Source: Methanosarcinales archaeon (GTDB lineage Archaea; Halobacteriota; Methanosarcinia; Methanosarcinales; Methanogasteraceae). Taken from it: 16,277 bases of DNA. The DNA is taken from assembly GCA_030609345.1 (NCBI GenBank), contig JAUWCK010000009.1:1-16277 (forward strand). Direction: 5' to 3'. Below the pieces are notes generated by a model. It ran no database searches. It was not told where the DNA came from and was given only the letters and a program-made list of their open reading frames with translations. Every line of letters starts with the position of its first letter. The stretch's first letter is position 1. Shown piece after piece: positions 1 through 9,900 of this stretch. A program made the position numbers and the translations under genes.

Positions 1-182
1 GTTTGATAGTCGCTTGGATTGACATCAAGGTACACCGTAATGTATTGACCCGTTGCCGTATTGGCGAGGGCTCCACTGGTGTTGATCTGTCCACCAAGGG
101 GTTGTATGAGTGCCTGCGCACTTCCTACAAATGCTATAGCCGCTACCAGCGCGATAGTAAATAGTATAGTATTTCTTTTCAT
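1..182 (-). CDS. Small-signal-peptide secreted protein, N-terminal 60 residues only
   Basis: The gene starts at the ATG at 182-180 and runs off the left edge of the window, so only the first 60 residues are visible. They begin with a classic signal peptide: MKRN, then a hydrophobic stretch (TILFTIALVAAIAFVG), then a likely cleavage site after SAQA at residues 22-25. The mature start (LIQPLGGQINTSGALANTAT...) is polar, ends with a probable beta strand (GQYITVYLDV) and shows no family I recognise. The start is supported by GAGGTG ten bases upstream. It lies only 30 bases after the stop of the DUF3344 protein gene on the same strand, so the two are probably co-transcribed. A secreted or surface role is inferred from the signal peptide and neighbours only. 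Confidence 0.75.
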   Translation of the reverse strand, partial: MKRNTILFTIALVAAIAFVGSAQALIQPLGGQINTSGALANTATGQYITVYLDVNPSDYQ

Positions 183-192
183 GTCTTGTTTA

Positions 193-198
193 CACCTC
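193..198 (-). promoter_or_regulatory. Ribosome binding site of the gene at 1-182
   Basis: GAGGTG on the minus strand, ten bases before the ATG at 182. It lies within the 30-base gap after the stop codon at 215-213 and fixes the start of a gene that otherwise has only a partial reading frame in the window. Confidence 0.65.
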
Positions 199-212
199 AT
201 CTATCGAAGTAT

Positions 213-3200
213 CTATCGGGGTGTCCATGTAGTATCTGCAGTAACCTGTACCTCATATCCTCTGGCTGGTTTAACATCGAAGTTCGTGCCATCATAGAAT
301 GGGTAGTAGCTCAACTTCACATAACTCTCAGTAAATTGACTCGTTGAATTCAACCATCCCACCTTGCCGCAATTTAATATATCGTCCATCAGTCCGCGTG
401 CATCACCTATCGTGGTATTGAATGGTATACCGATCCAATTGGCGCCGTCTTCTATGCTGATTGGATCAACATTCGGCACCCATCCGATAACCGTCCACAC
501 GCCACCGGATGTGACCTGTACCTCATATCCCCTGGCTGGTTTAACATCGAAGTTCGTGCCATCATAGAATGGGTAGTAGCTCAACTTCACATAACTCTCA
601 GTAAGTTGACTCGTTGAATTCAACCATCCCACCTTGCCGCAATTTAATATATCGTCCATCAGTCCGCGTGCATTTGTCATTGGCGGATTGGTAACGGGAA
701 CAGAAACCCAATTGGCACCCGTAAGAGCATAGTTGACCTTACTTGCAACACCATTGACCTGCACACCAGTTGCATTACACGTCACTTTGTAGTACCGCTG
801 GTCATCATCGCCTGCATTCGTGTCCTGCCATGACGTGCTTGAGGTTGTTGCATTCGGACTCGTCGGAAATCCTGCAGTCAGGTTGTTCGTGATGTAGATG
901 TCGAATGATGAACAAGTGCCAGTCCAGTTGCCCCAGTCAAGAGTCACATTCGTACCATCCCATGTTGGAACCAGATACGGCTCTCTAATTACCCAGAACC
1001 GATCAAGTTTATCGGTATCGCTCGCAAGCAGATCAGCAGCCTTGTATGCCCAGTAATCCTCAACTGCTGCTGCAAGCCAGACGCTTGGACCTGCATCCAT
1101 CCAGTCGGCATTGCCACTGTACGGATTATCACATGCCTCGATCACACCACCCATGTAAGAAGTGTCATCCGAGTCATCAGTCATATAACTTCCATCGAAA
1201 TATACTGGCAAACCAGCAACCAGACGCTGGGAATTAATGTCTGCGATGATCGGGTTGTTCGATGGAGTCCCGAGCAGTATCAGGTTGTTGTTCTGCTTAT
1301 CACTCGAAGAAATGTCCTCAACCTTCTTCTTGGTTATGGTCACAGACACGCCAGTAGTAGTAAGCCCGGACTCCACGGCATCTGCCTTGGCTGGATAACC
1401 GAGTTCATCAGGATATACGATGATGATGTTGTGCACCGTCCCGTTATATCCGTGTATGAATGGTTCCGGATAATCCATCACAGGTCTCACCTTGAAGCTG
1501 TCTGCACTTGGAGAGTTCACATACTTCAAAAACTCCCACCGTATTCTATCGTCTTCATGGAGCGGATATCTCTCCCATCCACAGCCACCCTCACCCCATG
1601 GAATCGGGATGCCGTTTACGAATGGATACCAGTAATACCGCATCGTATCGTTCTGTTCGAGTCCATCAACCGACGCCATGGGTGTACTGCCGCCTGGTGT
1701 TGTGCTGTTTGCAACGCTCTTGAGAAGTTCCACAGGATTTGCACCTTCCGGAGCAAGTTTTACGACATCGAACATCTCCACATCAGTATTGCCTGACATA
1801 GGTCCATTGTATGTAGAATCATCTCCGTAATGGTGAGTATCCAGTATGCGGCACACCACGATATTTGCGGTGTTTCCGGCACTATTGTCGCTCTCATTGC
1901 TCTCTGCGGTGGTGTTATCAGGATCAAGATTCACGGTCACGTTCTTTGCCCCTTTGGATAGAGTAGTCTCAAACTCCACAAACCTGTAGCACTTTGCACG
2001 GAGCCATGTCGTCTCGTTGACCGATCCTGATGGTGTGACAAGTTGTACCTTGAACATACTACCTGCACTGCCTGCATCACCTGTTCCCTCGTTTCTGACC
2101 TTCACCCTGACAATCGTGTTGTTGTTTGCGGTATGATTGGCATGTGCCGGATGGAATGTTATATCATCCGATACAATCGTAAGATTCGCAGTGCCTGCAG
2201 CAAGTACCGTCACAGGTTTCGTGGTCGCATTATTGCCTTCATCCGACTCAGTCACTGCACCACCCGCGTCGGCTGTAGCGTTGAGGTCGTAATTTCCGCC
2301 GCTCGGGGGTGTCCAGTAATACGTAGAGACATTCTCACTCTCATCCCCCGTACCAAGTCCTGTTGCGAGGTTGGTCATGTTCGTCTGCGTCCCTACCTCG
2401 AAGACCAGATCGAACGCACCAGCAGCCTCATTCCCAATGTTTTGAACCGTTACATCGATCGCATAGTTCTGGTTTGCAACAAGCGCGGTTGGTGTCTGCC
2501 CATCCTGCTCGACCAGTGTATCGATATCAGTTACAGTAAGATCCGGCGCTATCGTCTCGTTCAGGAAGACTGCAAGTACCGCCCGGGTCGCAGTGTCAGA
2601 ATCGCGGATAAACTTCAGACTATTGGATCCTGCATTTATCCAGTTCTGGTGGATATCCCATTTATCGACATCAAGCCGCTTGTTCGTCCATGAACTATCA
2701 GGCGTACTGCCGCTGCCATCTGCGGTATCAGCAACATCAAACTGATGTCCATTGAACTTGAGTATATCGTTCTCAGGAGATGGATCTCCAACAAAGTACC
2801 CGGTCCACAGGGTGGCATTCTTGGTAGTGCTCATCGTCCCGCCGAACGTTGTCGTGCTTGTCGCTTTGCGGCAGGCGCATGACGTATCGCCTGTTCCCAA
2901 ATAGACATATCCCTGATTGACCCAGTAGTACTTTCCGCCATCCTTATAGACCACGATAAGAACGATTCCAGACACCCACCCTACGTCAAAATCCTTTGTC
3001 GTGACCGTGGCATTGTTGGTGGTGCCGCTGTTCACTATATCAGTTACATTCCAGTAGTGCCAGTAGTTCCCATAACCACACGCAACATAGTATCCATCAT
3101 CCTCGGTATTAGATCCACCGGTATACGATGTAGTCACGTATGCGTCGTGATCGGTGCATCCGGTTCCATTGCAGAAGCTGATGTTGATCCATCCCGGACT

Positions 3201-3434
3201 GTTTCCGGATGCCCAGACTCCTGTGTAGAGTCTTGCCCATTTGACATTCCCTGACGGAACATCAAAGTCCTGTTGGTACGGAGAGGTGCCTAAACCGTGT
3301 CCTCCGCCCACATAGACGCCGCCTATACCTTCGATCACTGTACTCAGATCTGCACAGCATTCCGCAGATACTGGCACGCTACATGCTACCAGCACCGCCA
3401 GCAGCAGGATCGTAGTTACATATTCCCGTTTCAT
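213..3434 (-). CDS. Secreted DUF3344/CARDB surface protein with duplicated C-terminal module
   Basis: This 1073-residue protein is exported. Residues 1-24 form a signal peptide (MKREYVTT, hydrophobic core, PVSA before ECC). LVAC at 15-18 would also pass as a lipobox. Residues about 27-295 match the DUF3344 pattern seen again in the giant neighbour (KWARLYTGVW, WHYWNVTDIV, ILKFNGHQF). Two CARDB-like domains follow (about 298-411 and 415-528), with the typical ESDEGNN and ESNESDN ends. Residues 550-640 look DUF4430-like (YWYPFVNG, then ERYPLHEDDRIRW). Residues 665-805 resemble putative cell-wall/S-layer binding domains (NNLILLGTPSNNPII), and 810-903 look fibronectin-III-like. Two copies of a 90-residue module (starting near NWVSVPV at 909 and NWIGIPF at 999) end the protein. 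No C-terminal membrane anchor or sorting signal is visible. An ATG at 3482 would add 16 residues, but 3434 has GAGGCG nine bases upstream and gives the better signal peptide. The function, probably envelope structure or adhesion, is inferred. Confidence 0.88.
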   Translation of the reverse strand: MKREYVTTILLLAVLVACSVPVSAECCADLSTVIEGIGGVYVGGGHGLGTSPYQQDFDVPSGNVKWARLYTGVWASGNSPGWINISFCNGTGCTDHDAYVTTSYTGGSNTEDDGYYVACGYGNYWHYWNVTDIVNSGTTNNATVTTKDFDVGWVSGIVLIVVYKDGGKYYWVNQGYVYLGTGDTSCACRKATSTTTFGGTMSTTKNATLWTGYFVGDPSPENDILKFNGHQFDVADTADGSGSTPDSSWTNKRLDVDKWDIHQNWINAGSNSLKFIRDSDTATRAVLAVFLNETIAPDLTVTDIDTLVEQDGQTPTALVANQNYAIDVTVQNIGNEAAGAFDLVFEVGTQTNMTNLATGLGTGDESENVSTYYWTPPSGGNYDLNATADAGGAVTESDEGNNATTKPVTVLAAGTANLTIVSDDITFHPAHANHTANNNTIVRVKVRNEGTGDAGSAGSMFKVQLVTPSGSVNETTWLRAKCYRFVEFETTLSKGAKNVTVNLDPDNTTAESNESDNSAGNTANIVVCRILDTHHYGDDSTYNGPMSGNTDVEMFDVVKLAPEGANPVELLKSVANSTTPGGSTPMASVDGLEQNDTMRYYWYPFVNGIPIPWGEGGCGWERYPLHEDDRIRWEFLKYVNSPSADSFKVRPVMDYPEPFIHGYNGTVHNIIIVYPDELGYPAKADAVESGLTTTGVSVTITKKKVEDISSSDKQNNNLILLGTPSNNPIIADINSQRLVAGLPVYFDGSYMTDDSDDTSYMGGVIEACDNPYSGNADWMDAGPSVWLAAAVEDYWAYKAADLLASDTDKLDRFWVIREPYLVPTWDGTNVTLDWGNWTGTCSSFDIYITNNLTAGFPTSPNATTSSTSWQDTNAGDDDQRYYKVTCNATGVQVNGVASKVNYALTGANWVSVPVTNPPMTNARGLMDDILNCGKVGWLNSTSQLTESYVKLSYYPFYDGTNFDVKPARGYEVQVTSGGVWTVIGWVPNVDPISIEDGANWIGIPFNTTIGDARGLMDDILNCGKVGWLNSTSQFTESYVKLSYYPFYDGTNFDVKPARGYEVQVTADTTWTPR
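241..403 (-). repeat. 163-bp direct repeat, copy B (C-terminal module)
   Basis: This stretch matches 511-673 at 160 of 163 positions by eye, with differences at 243/513, 261/531 and 335/605. The period is exactly 270 bp, or 90 codons, so the reading frame is kept. It encodes DARGLMDDILNCGKVGWLNS and the following residues up to the VKPARGYEVQVT strand. A more diverged relative lies at 3728-3943. Confidence 0.92.
511..673 (-). repeat. 163-bp direct repeat, copy A (C-terminal module)
   Basis: This is the upstream partner of 241-403 in the same gene. The near identity stops at 403/673. The flanking part of the module (NWVSVPVTNPPM versus NWIGIPFNTTIG) is only loosely similar. The conserved block is therefore either a recent partial duplication or is kept uniform by gene conversion. 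Confidence 0.92.
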
Positions 3435-3443
3435 TGTATAGAT

Positions 3444-3449
3444 CGCCTC
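3444..3449 (-). promoter_or_regulatory. Ribosome binding site deciding the DUF3344 gene start
   Basis: GAGGCG on the minus strand, nine bases before the ATG at 3434. The alternative in-frame ATG at 3482 has no comparable site, so the shorter protein with a compact signal peptide is preferred. Confidence 0.55.
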
Positions 3450-3556
3450 TTTTGCCTGTTTAACCTGTTGTGGCAGACGCATAACTGCGCCACGTTTCGT
3501 CCGTTTTAATCACACCATATTAAAAATCATAACACGTGATAGCATGACAATCGGAC

Positions 3557-3721
3557 TCATGTTATATAAACCTTACGACTTGGCTGGTGCTTGCGAACTG
3601 CACAGCTCTTGTGGTTGCGGGTAACCGTTTCGGATGCCTGCACAGTTCCGGAAAGGGTCATCACACCAATCAGTGTGATGATCGGCAGCATTTCGTTGTT
3701 ACTTGTTCTCATTGTTCTCAT
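3557..3721 (-). CDS. 54-residue signal-peptide ORF, possibly a gene remnant
   Basis: The ATG at 3721 opens a 54-residue frame beginning MRTMRTSNNE (second ATG at 3712). A hydrophobic segment follows (MLPIITLIGVMTLSGTVQAS), ending in a plausible signal-peptidase site near QAS. The rest is a short basic tail (ETVTRNHKSCAVRKHQPSRK). No convincing ribosome site precedes it. It starts seven bases after the stop of the stranded module at 3728-3943, just as the signal-peptide gene at 1-182 follows the complete DUF3344 gene. It could be a tiny secreted peptide. I think it more likely to be the surviving front of a decayed copy of that downstream gene. The basic tail has no recognisable fold. Confidence 0.4.
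   Translation of the reverse strand: MRTMRTSNNEMLPIITLIGVMTLSGTVQASETVTRNHKSCAVRKHQPSRKVYIT
3563..3570 (-). promoter_or_regulatory. Archaeal TATA box, promoter of the DUF3344 gene
   Basis: Minus-strand TTTATATA, preceded by a purine-rich GTAAGG that could serve as a BRE. By the usual archaeal spacing, transcription would begin near 3540. That leaves a 5' untranslated leader of about 105 bases before the ATG at 3434. The box overlaps the last codons of the short ORF at 3557-3721. The match is strong, but no transcript is seen here. Confidence 0.6.
3660..3679. repeat. Small perfect inverted repeat
   Basis: ATCACAC and GTGTGAT form 7-bp arms around a 6-base loop, inside the short signal-peptide ORF and about 90-115 bases upstream of the TATA box. 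It could be a protein-binding site or chance. Nothing else in the window repeats it that I noticed. Confidence 0.3.
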
Positions 3722-3727
3722 ATCTTC

Positions 3728-3943
3728 TTACTGGGGTGCCCATGTAGTGGCTGTAGTGACTGTCACCTCATATCCTCTGGCTGGTTTCACGTCAAAGTTA
3801 ATACCACCAAAATACCATGGTGGGGGCAGTTTCGAATATACCTCCATCTGTTGACTTGTCGAATTCCACCAGCCAACCGCGTCATGGTTTGGTATATCCT
3901 TTATCAGTTCGTCCGCATCCTCTATCATGGTGTTGAACTGCAT
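3728..3943 (-). pseudogene. Stranded C-terminal module of a lost surface-protein gene
   Basis: The frame encodes about 71 residues of the same module that ends the DUF3344 protein: DADELIKDI, VGWWNSTSQ, INFDVKPARGYEVTVT and TTWAPQ, then TAA. It lacks everything that should precede it. There is no signal peptide, no DUF3344 or CARDB part, and the module's own first strand is incomplete. Upstream, the frame stays open only to a stop at 3988-3986, entering the last 22 bases of the giant gene in a different frame. A start at the ATG at 3943 would have no spaced ribosome site. The simplest reading is that a second gene of this type was deleted, leaving its 3' end. A domain lost from the giant gene by rearrangement is also possible. 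Confidence 0.65.
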
Positions 3944-3946
3944 ACC

Positions 3947-3963
3947 TGGTAAACAAATACAAA
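3947..3963 (-). terminator. T-rich tract after the giant gene, possible terminator
   Basis: Directly after the TAG at 3966-3964 the minus strand reads GTTTGTATTTGTTTACC. T-rich tracts can end transcription in archaea, but the run is interrupted and there is no hairpin. Weak evidence. Confidence 0.2.
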
Positions 3964-6900
3964 CTACAATCCCCCTGAAACCCCATCACTCACCAGCCCA
4001 TAACTCCGCTGCTCCATCCGGTATCCAAGCCCCACGAAAAACATCAGCACAAGCCAGACAGCACCCTTCATGATCCACTCCGTGAGCGAAAACATGCCAG
4101 CACCGCCACCTCCACCCATTGAGAGAAATTCTTTCATTCCTTGCATGACCCTGCCAGTGATCTTCTCGGTGTACTCACCGCCGGTCGGGTTGCTGCCGCC
4201 TCCGGTTCCGCGGGGTCCGGTCTGGTTTCCGAACCCACCCTCTTCGATTATGACGCGCTTTGTTATGGCGTTGTTATCGGTCTCGATCTCGGTCCAGTCC
4301 TCACCTGATAACACATCCGCAGCAGCCGTGAGATTGTACATACGCCCAAGCAGCATCGGCGTCCAGTTGTAGAGGTGAATCGTCATGTTCTCGCCCGCAG
4401 GGAGATCGAGGTGCGGGATTCTGACCATCTGCTTTCCGTCGATGTGGAATGTTACGTTGAAGTCATGCGCATCGCTCCTGCCGTCGTTTCTGATGGTGGC
4501 GTTGATCGAGTGGTGTGCGCCTACGACGGTGCTTGCCGGGGTGGTGAGGTTGATCACATTGAGGTCTGGCGGGAAGATCAAGCGGAGGAATGCGTTGTTT
4601 GGCATTATAAAATTGCCTCTGCTTCCCATCGTGGCTTCGTTGTCGCCTCTCTTCAGATGGTCGGTTACATCTTCCCATTGATTCCGGGTGACAGATATGT
4701 AACTATCACCTAAATGTTCCCAACAATGTTGGTTTTTTCCTGCTATCGGAGTGCCTATCTGATGATCATTGAACCGTAGCACATCCCCCACACCCCCTGC
4801 CTCCGAACACAGCTCATATTGGGTATTCGTACCGAGAATCGTCAGCAGCGTTGCATTCGCCCCATCCATATCCTCAGACTCTACATCCTTGAAATGAGCG
4901 TATGCGATGCACTCACTATATGGAAGACCCGTACTACCATCGCCATCATATTTAGCCCACTGGACATCTGCGCCCTCATTGATCCAGTACTTTGTAAGTG
5001 GCTCATCATCATCCTCGTACACGACCAGAAGACCGATCGCATGAGCACCCGAAATCCATTCTGCATTGCTCGTCACGGTCGCCACATTCTCATTACTGGT
5101 GATATAATCTTTCACGTCATAACTATACAGCCCGTAACCTAAATCGTACTTTGTGGCACCCGGATTATCAGAATAGTTTCCAGCCTTGGTAAGACTGTGT
5201 CCATTGAATGTCACATCCATATCGGCTATCTCCGGGAGATAATGTCCGGTATTTGGATCTTGATGATACGTAAACCAGTATACAGAGAGCCGTGCAAATT
5301 TTATGTCACTGGCAGTATCAGGAATGACATCGGTGTATCTGACGGTTCCGCTATCTCCAGCTCCCGGAAGGCGGAGATGCTCCGGATAAGCACTGTCCCC
5401 GATCGTGTACACCACCCTGCCATTAACCTCGCCCTGTGCGATATTGATCAGTTCGCCGCCGCCTGTGTATCCGCTGGAATTATAAACATGGACATACTCA
5501 TCGCCATGTACATCCACATATTTTGTGGCATTGTTCTCTTCGTTTGACTCACAGATATCCCCGGATGAGTCTACCGTCAACGAGACGGTGTAGTTTCCGC
5601 CGGCATCGAACTTTTCGTTTGGATCGAACTCAAACCGTATCGCTTCATCGGTGTCAGCATAGATCAGATCGTCTACATGCTTAGTCATATTGAATACGAT
5701 ATCGCCAACCGTGCCATTGGGATACCAATTCTTGACCTCGAGCATAACATCAAAATCGCTAACCAGAGCTACTATATCGTCCCTGCCACCATTGCCGTTC
5801 TTGATATGTCCATCGATGACAAACTTCTCTGCATCCAGACACAGCTTACTAACCTCCGGACTGACAAACTCTATGCGATCCGCCACGAGATCTGCATATA
5901 CAAACACGGTATCATTGTTATCATCTTCGTTGCCCTCGAGCGCCTCATCGAGCGGATCGATCCATGCGGTCAAGTTGTATGGCTTGGTGTATTCTTCACA
6001 CGGGATATCCAGAGACTTGCGGTCACCACCGCCAAAACCATTGATGAAATCCTCCACTGCAAAGTCATACAGATCAATCTTGAAACGTGCAGTGCGATAC
6101 TTTATCTTTATACGATCTCCCTTGACCCATGGCGACCAGAAGTCGGATTTGCTCTCTTTATATCGCTCGTTTCCAACCTCTACGTATCCATCGTCTCTTA
6201 TCTTCATTTCCTCGAAGTGGATACGTGTCCAGTCGATATCATCAGTCCAGTCGATATCATCAGTCCAGTCAATACTCTTCCGAATTGTTTTATTTGGTAC
6301 GTAACGGTAATGTGATCCGGAGACAAAATCGTCCACATCTATATCTCGGGAGAAGAAGACCATGGCGTCCGCGCTGCCAAAACCGGTATTTTCGAAGACT
6401 GCCCGTATGTTACCATCCTGCGCAGGTTGAATCTTGACTGTGAAGTCGGGCACCGCTAAGTTAAGTACTCTGACCATCTCGTTGTTCGACTCATTCACCT
6501 CATAGATGACGTTGCCCATATCAATACTTGCATGAATGGTGTAATTCATGGAATGGTTTCCTGCACGTACGTTTCTCAAGATTCCTGTGACATCAACTGT
6601 CTCATTGGGAGCAAGCGTCAGTGTGGTGCGATTGAGCACGATCTTGTATCTATGATCCGCGATTTCAAAACCCCAGACTGGGACAACATAATCAGGGAAG
6701 AGTGTACATGGTGTTGTGCTCAGTTTGGTCATGTCCCCTTTTACCCACATCCAGATATCGGTCTCGTTTAACCCGCAGAGGTTGTCCGCTATAGTGTTAT
6801 TTCCATCACGCACATACAGATTCCGATTGAGTTTCTGTTCCCCAGTTCCGCTGGACGTTTCAATCCTTGCGAAGTGGATACCCATCCAGTCAGCGGCTGG

Positions 6901-9900
6901 ATAGGTGGAGGGCAGCTCCCATTCATAATTCTCGGGAGGGAACTCCCCATCATGCGGTGACTCGAACGGATGGTGCTCGGTCTTCTCTGCCCAGAGATCG
7001 ACTGTGAAAGTGGCAGTCCGATCTCCTTTGTTCACGATTGCAGCGTTTATCGCCACATCGCTCCCGACCACCGGTTTCGCGGGATCGGAGGTTATGTTCA
7101 GAATAGCAGGATCCTTACATGCATCGACATTGAGTGTTCTGCATATCTCATTATTGGATTCGTTGATCTCGCCTACTGCGTCTTCCCCATCGACCGTAGC
7201 CTGCATGGTATGGCTGCCTGCGCTCACATTCCATCCGGTTGTGATGTCTCTGGTTTCACCTGCAACAAGCGGCACAGTCGTATGATTTGATCGCCTGTAC
7301 TGGTATTTATCGATGGAAAAGGTGGTGCGCCCCCAGACATAATTGTAATAGGTCGTTTTCTCGACATTGTATACATAAATCACATCTCCATCCACCCACG
7401 ATGACTGATCAGTAGCTCCGTCATAGTAGCCACGACTCCACTGCACAGTCCCGTTCCCGCCCCTGATCTCAACACGTCCGGCGTACGGTGCAAGGCTCAT
7501 CCCATCAAAGTGCACCTTTATCGCATCTGCCCCGGGATGTGTGATCACCTGAGCATATCCGTAAGGCGTCAGTTCAAATCTCGGCGAGATATTGGCCCAC
7601 TCATGCTCGTCTATAATCGCAACATCGGCATCCCCTTTCCTGTATTCATGATACGGATCGCTCTTGTTGATGTCCATCCGGACCGTCGCGTCCACAAATA
7701 CACGATCCCCATCCCGAATCGTATCATTGACGCCGATTGGGGATCCATTATGGAATAACTGCATATCGTTTATAGCAAAATCTCTCGATGGATGGACGGT
7801 CAGCGCCGTGTCTGCATAGTTGTTTTCTTCACTGTTCTCCCATACACGGTCTTCAAGATCGACAAAGACCCGGATCGGATGATCCCCGGTAAACACCTGC
7901 TGCGACATTGTGAGATTCATCGATTGACCGGTTCTGATACTTAGATGATCATGCCGCCAGACATCGCCGGCATGGGCACTCATACTGACTTCGATACGCG
8001 CGTTGCTATTGTAATGCACGTTTGCTTCGTCACCATCCACAAAGAACCAGCCATCGCCTTCAGGAGATACTGCGAGGCTGCCGTTCCGATCATATATTTT
8101 TATATTATCTTTGACATTTTCAGCATTCATAATTCCAACACATATGCACCCTGCGCCTTCGAGCGTTTTATTTCTCCACATCCGGCCACGCTTGTAATAT
8201 TGAAACTCATAGCCTCCAAGCCCCTTCTCTTCATAGAAGATATGCGCAGAGAAATTGTCAGCCGGTAGTATTCCCTGATTGGCGATTGTGGTATTGATCA
8301 GTATGGTATCGGTGTCGTATACCCTGCTGCAAGTGTCATTGGTGGTTGCGTTATCCGGAGGTATGACCATGCATGTGATATCTCTGATGGACAGATCTGC
8401 CCCCTGGACACTCACATCCATTGCATCCGTATTGTTTGATTCGTTGGTCTCATGTATCTGCTTTTCAGAGTCTGCATTAACATTGATAGTATAATTTCCA
8501 ATGGTGGCATCCCATGTCGCAGACACGTTCACAAACTCGCCCATATTCAGGCTCAGGTTGGTTGTATTGGTGATCTCGGTACCGTCGGCACAGAAACTGA
8601 CATTGAAGTTGCTGGCAGGTCTTATCCCGATGTTGGTCACGATGGCACTGATGTTCACTATATCACCTACTACTATCACGGTCTCGGTGCCATTGATCTC
8701 GGTGCCGTTTGCCGTTATCCGCATATCAGAGACCGTGAGATCTGCACCCCTATCGATCAGTGTTCTGGTAAGTTCGTTGTTCGATTCATCGGATTCGAGG
8801 ATGAGGTCTTCAGAATCGATGATCGCGGTTATGTCGTGTTCTCCAGCTGGTGTCGCATTCCACCTCACGGTCACGTTTTTCATATCGCCTGCATCCAATG
8901 ACGGTATCTGCACGTCCTCCACACACCCCATATATTCATATCGGTCCATGTTGAAGCCCCATTTACCTTCGGAATAGTCGATATACAGTTCCATTATTAT
9001 TGCGTCTCCATCTACCCAATCGGTTGTCAGATTTGTGATATCGCACTCCCGAGCTATCAGGTTCCCATTTATGTAAAAAGAACTATATAGAGGTAGAATC
9101 AGTCTTGTAAAGTGTACTCTCATTTTATGCGCACCTTGGTGCTGAATCACCCACCTGTGATCAGTATGGTCAGGAAGTGGATGTGGTGTGTCGAGCATGT
9201 ACGGGACTGTATGAATCTTTCCATCAGTGAATGACTCGTCTATGAATTTAACAGTTATATTACTCGCATTCTTATTGCCCGAATTGTCCACAGTTGCCGT
9301 TATATTCACCATCCCCCCTTCTTCCGGACTTTCCGGATCGAATGTCAGGTTCGTGACTACAAGATCGGGCGCTCTTATAGAGACCGATCGGCTGGATGCA
9401 TTGTTTGACTCATCGAATTCGGATGTCCCGTTCTCCGGATCTGCAATCACGGTTATGATGTGGTTTCCATGATCACACACCTCCCACTCGAATTCTGTAT
9501 ATACTGTTCCATTACCAGCCGGGAACGACACCATTGTGCTGCCGATCGGCGTGGTATTATCCAGATAGCATATCAGATCAACGCTCCCGCCGCAACTGGC
9601 AAGATTTGTGACCCCTATCGTGGCATTTATCGTGGTCAACTCACCCATTCGCAGATCCGCCGGGTCAACAGTTCCATTGTTCAGGAGAAATGTGATATCT
9701 GTGACCCAAAAATCACGGGAACGCTTCACCGTGATTATATCTGAATATCCTGTATTATTTGTTGGGTTGTCCTCAACATAACTATCCTGCGGTATCACTT
9801 CTGCCTTTATGCGGTGATAGCACGAGATACCCCCTCCAACCTTCAGAGATGCGGTCCATGGCACGGCAATATTTGCCGAATCGCCAGCGGCAAGAGATGA

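Noticed and set aside
3728..3988. Frameshift joining the stranded module to the giant protein
   Set aside because: The giant protein already ends after a membrane helix and short tail, and the other frame is open for only 22 bases upstream of the giant stop. A join would put an extracellular module in the cytoplasm.
5677..6315. Long plus-strand open frames opposite the giant gene (also 2043-2693, 8501-8977, 10258-10818, 15170-15739)
   Set aside because: All lie antisense to well-supported domain-coding sequence, show low-complexity or family-free translations, and lack ribosome sites. They reflect the codon use of the minus-strand genes.
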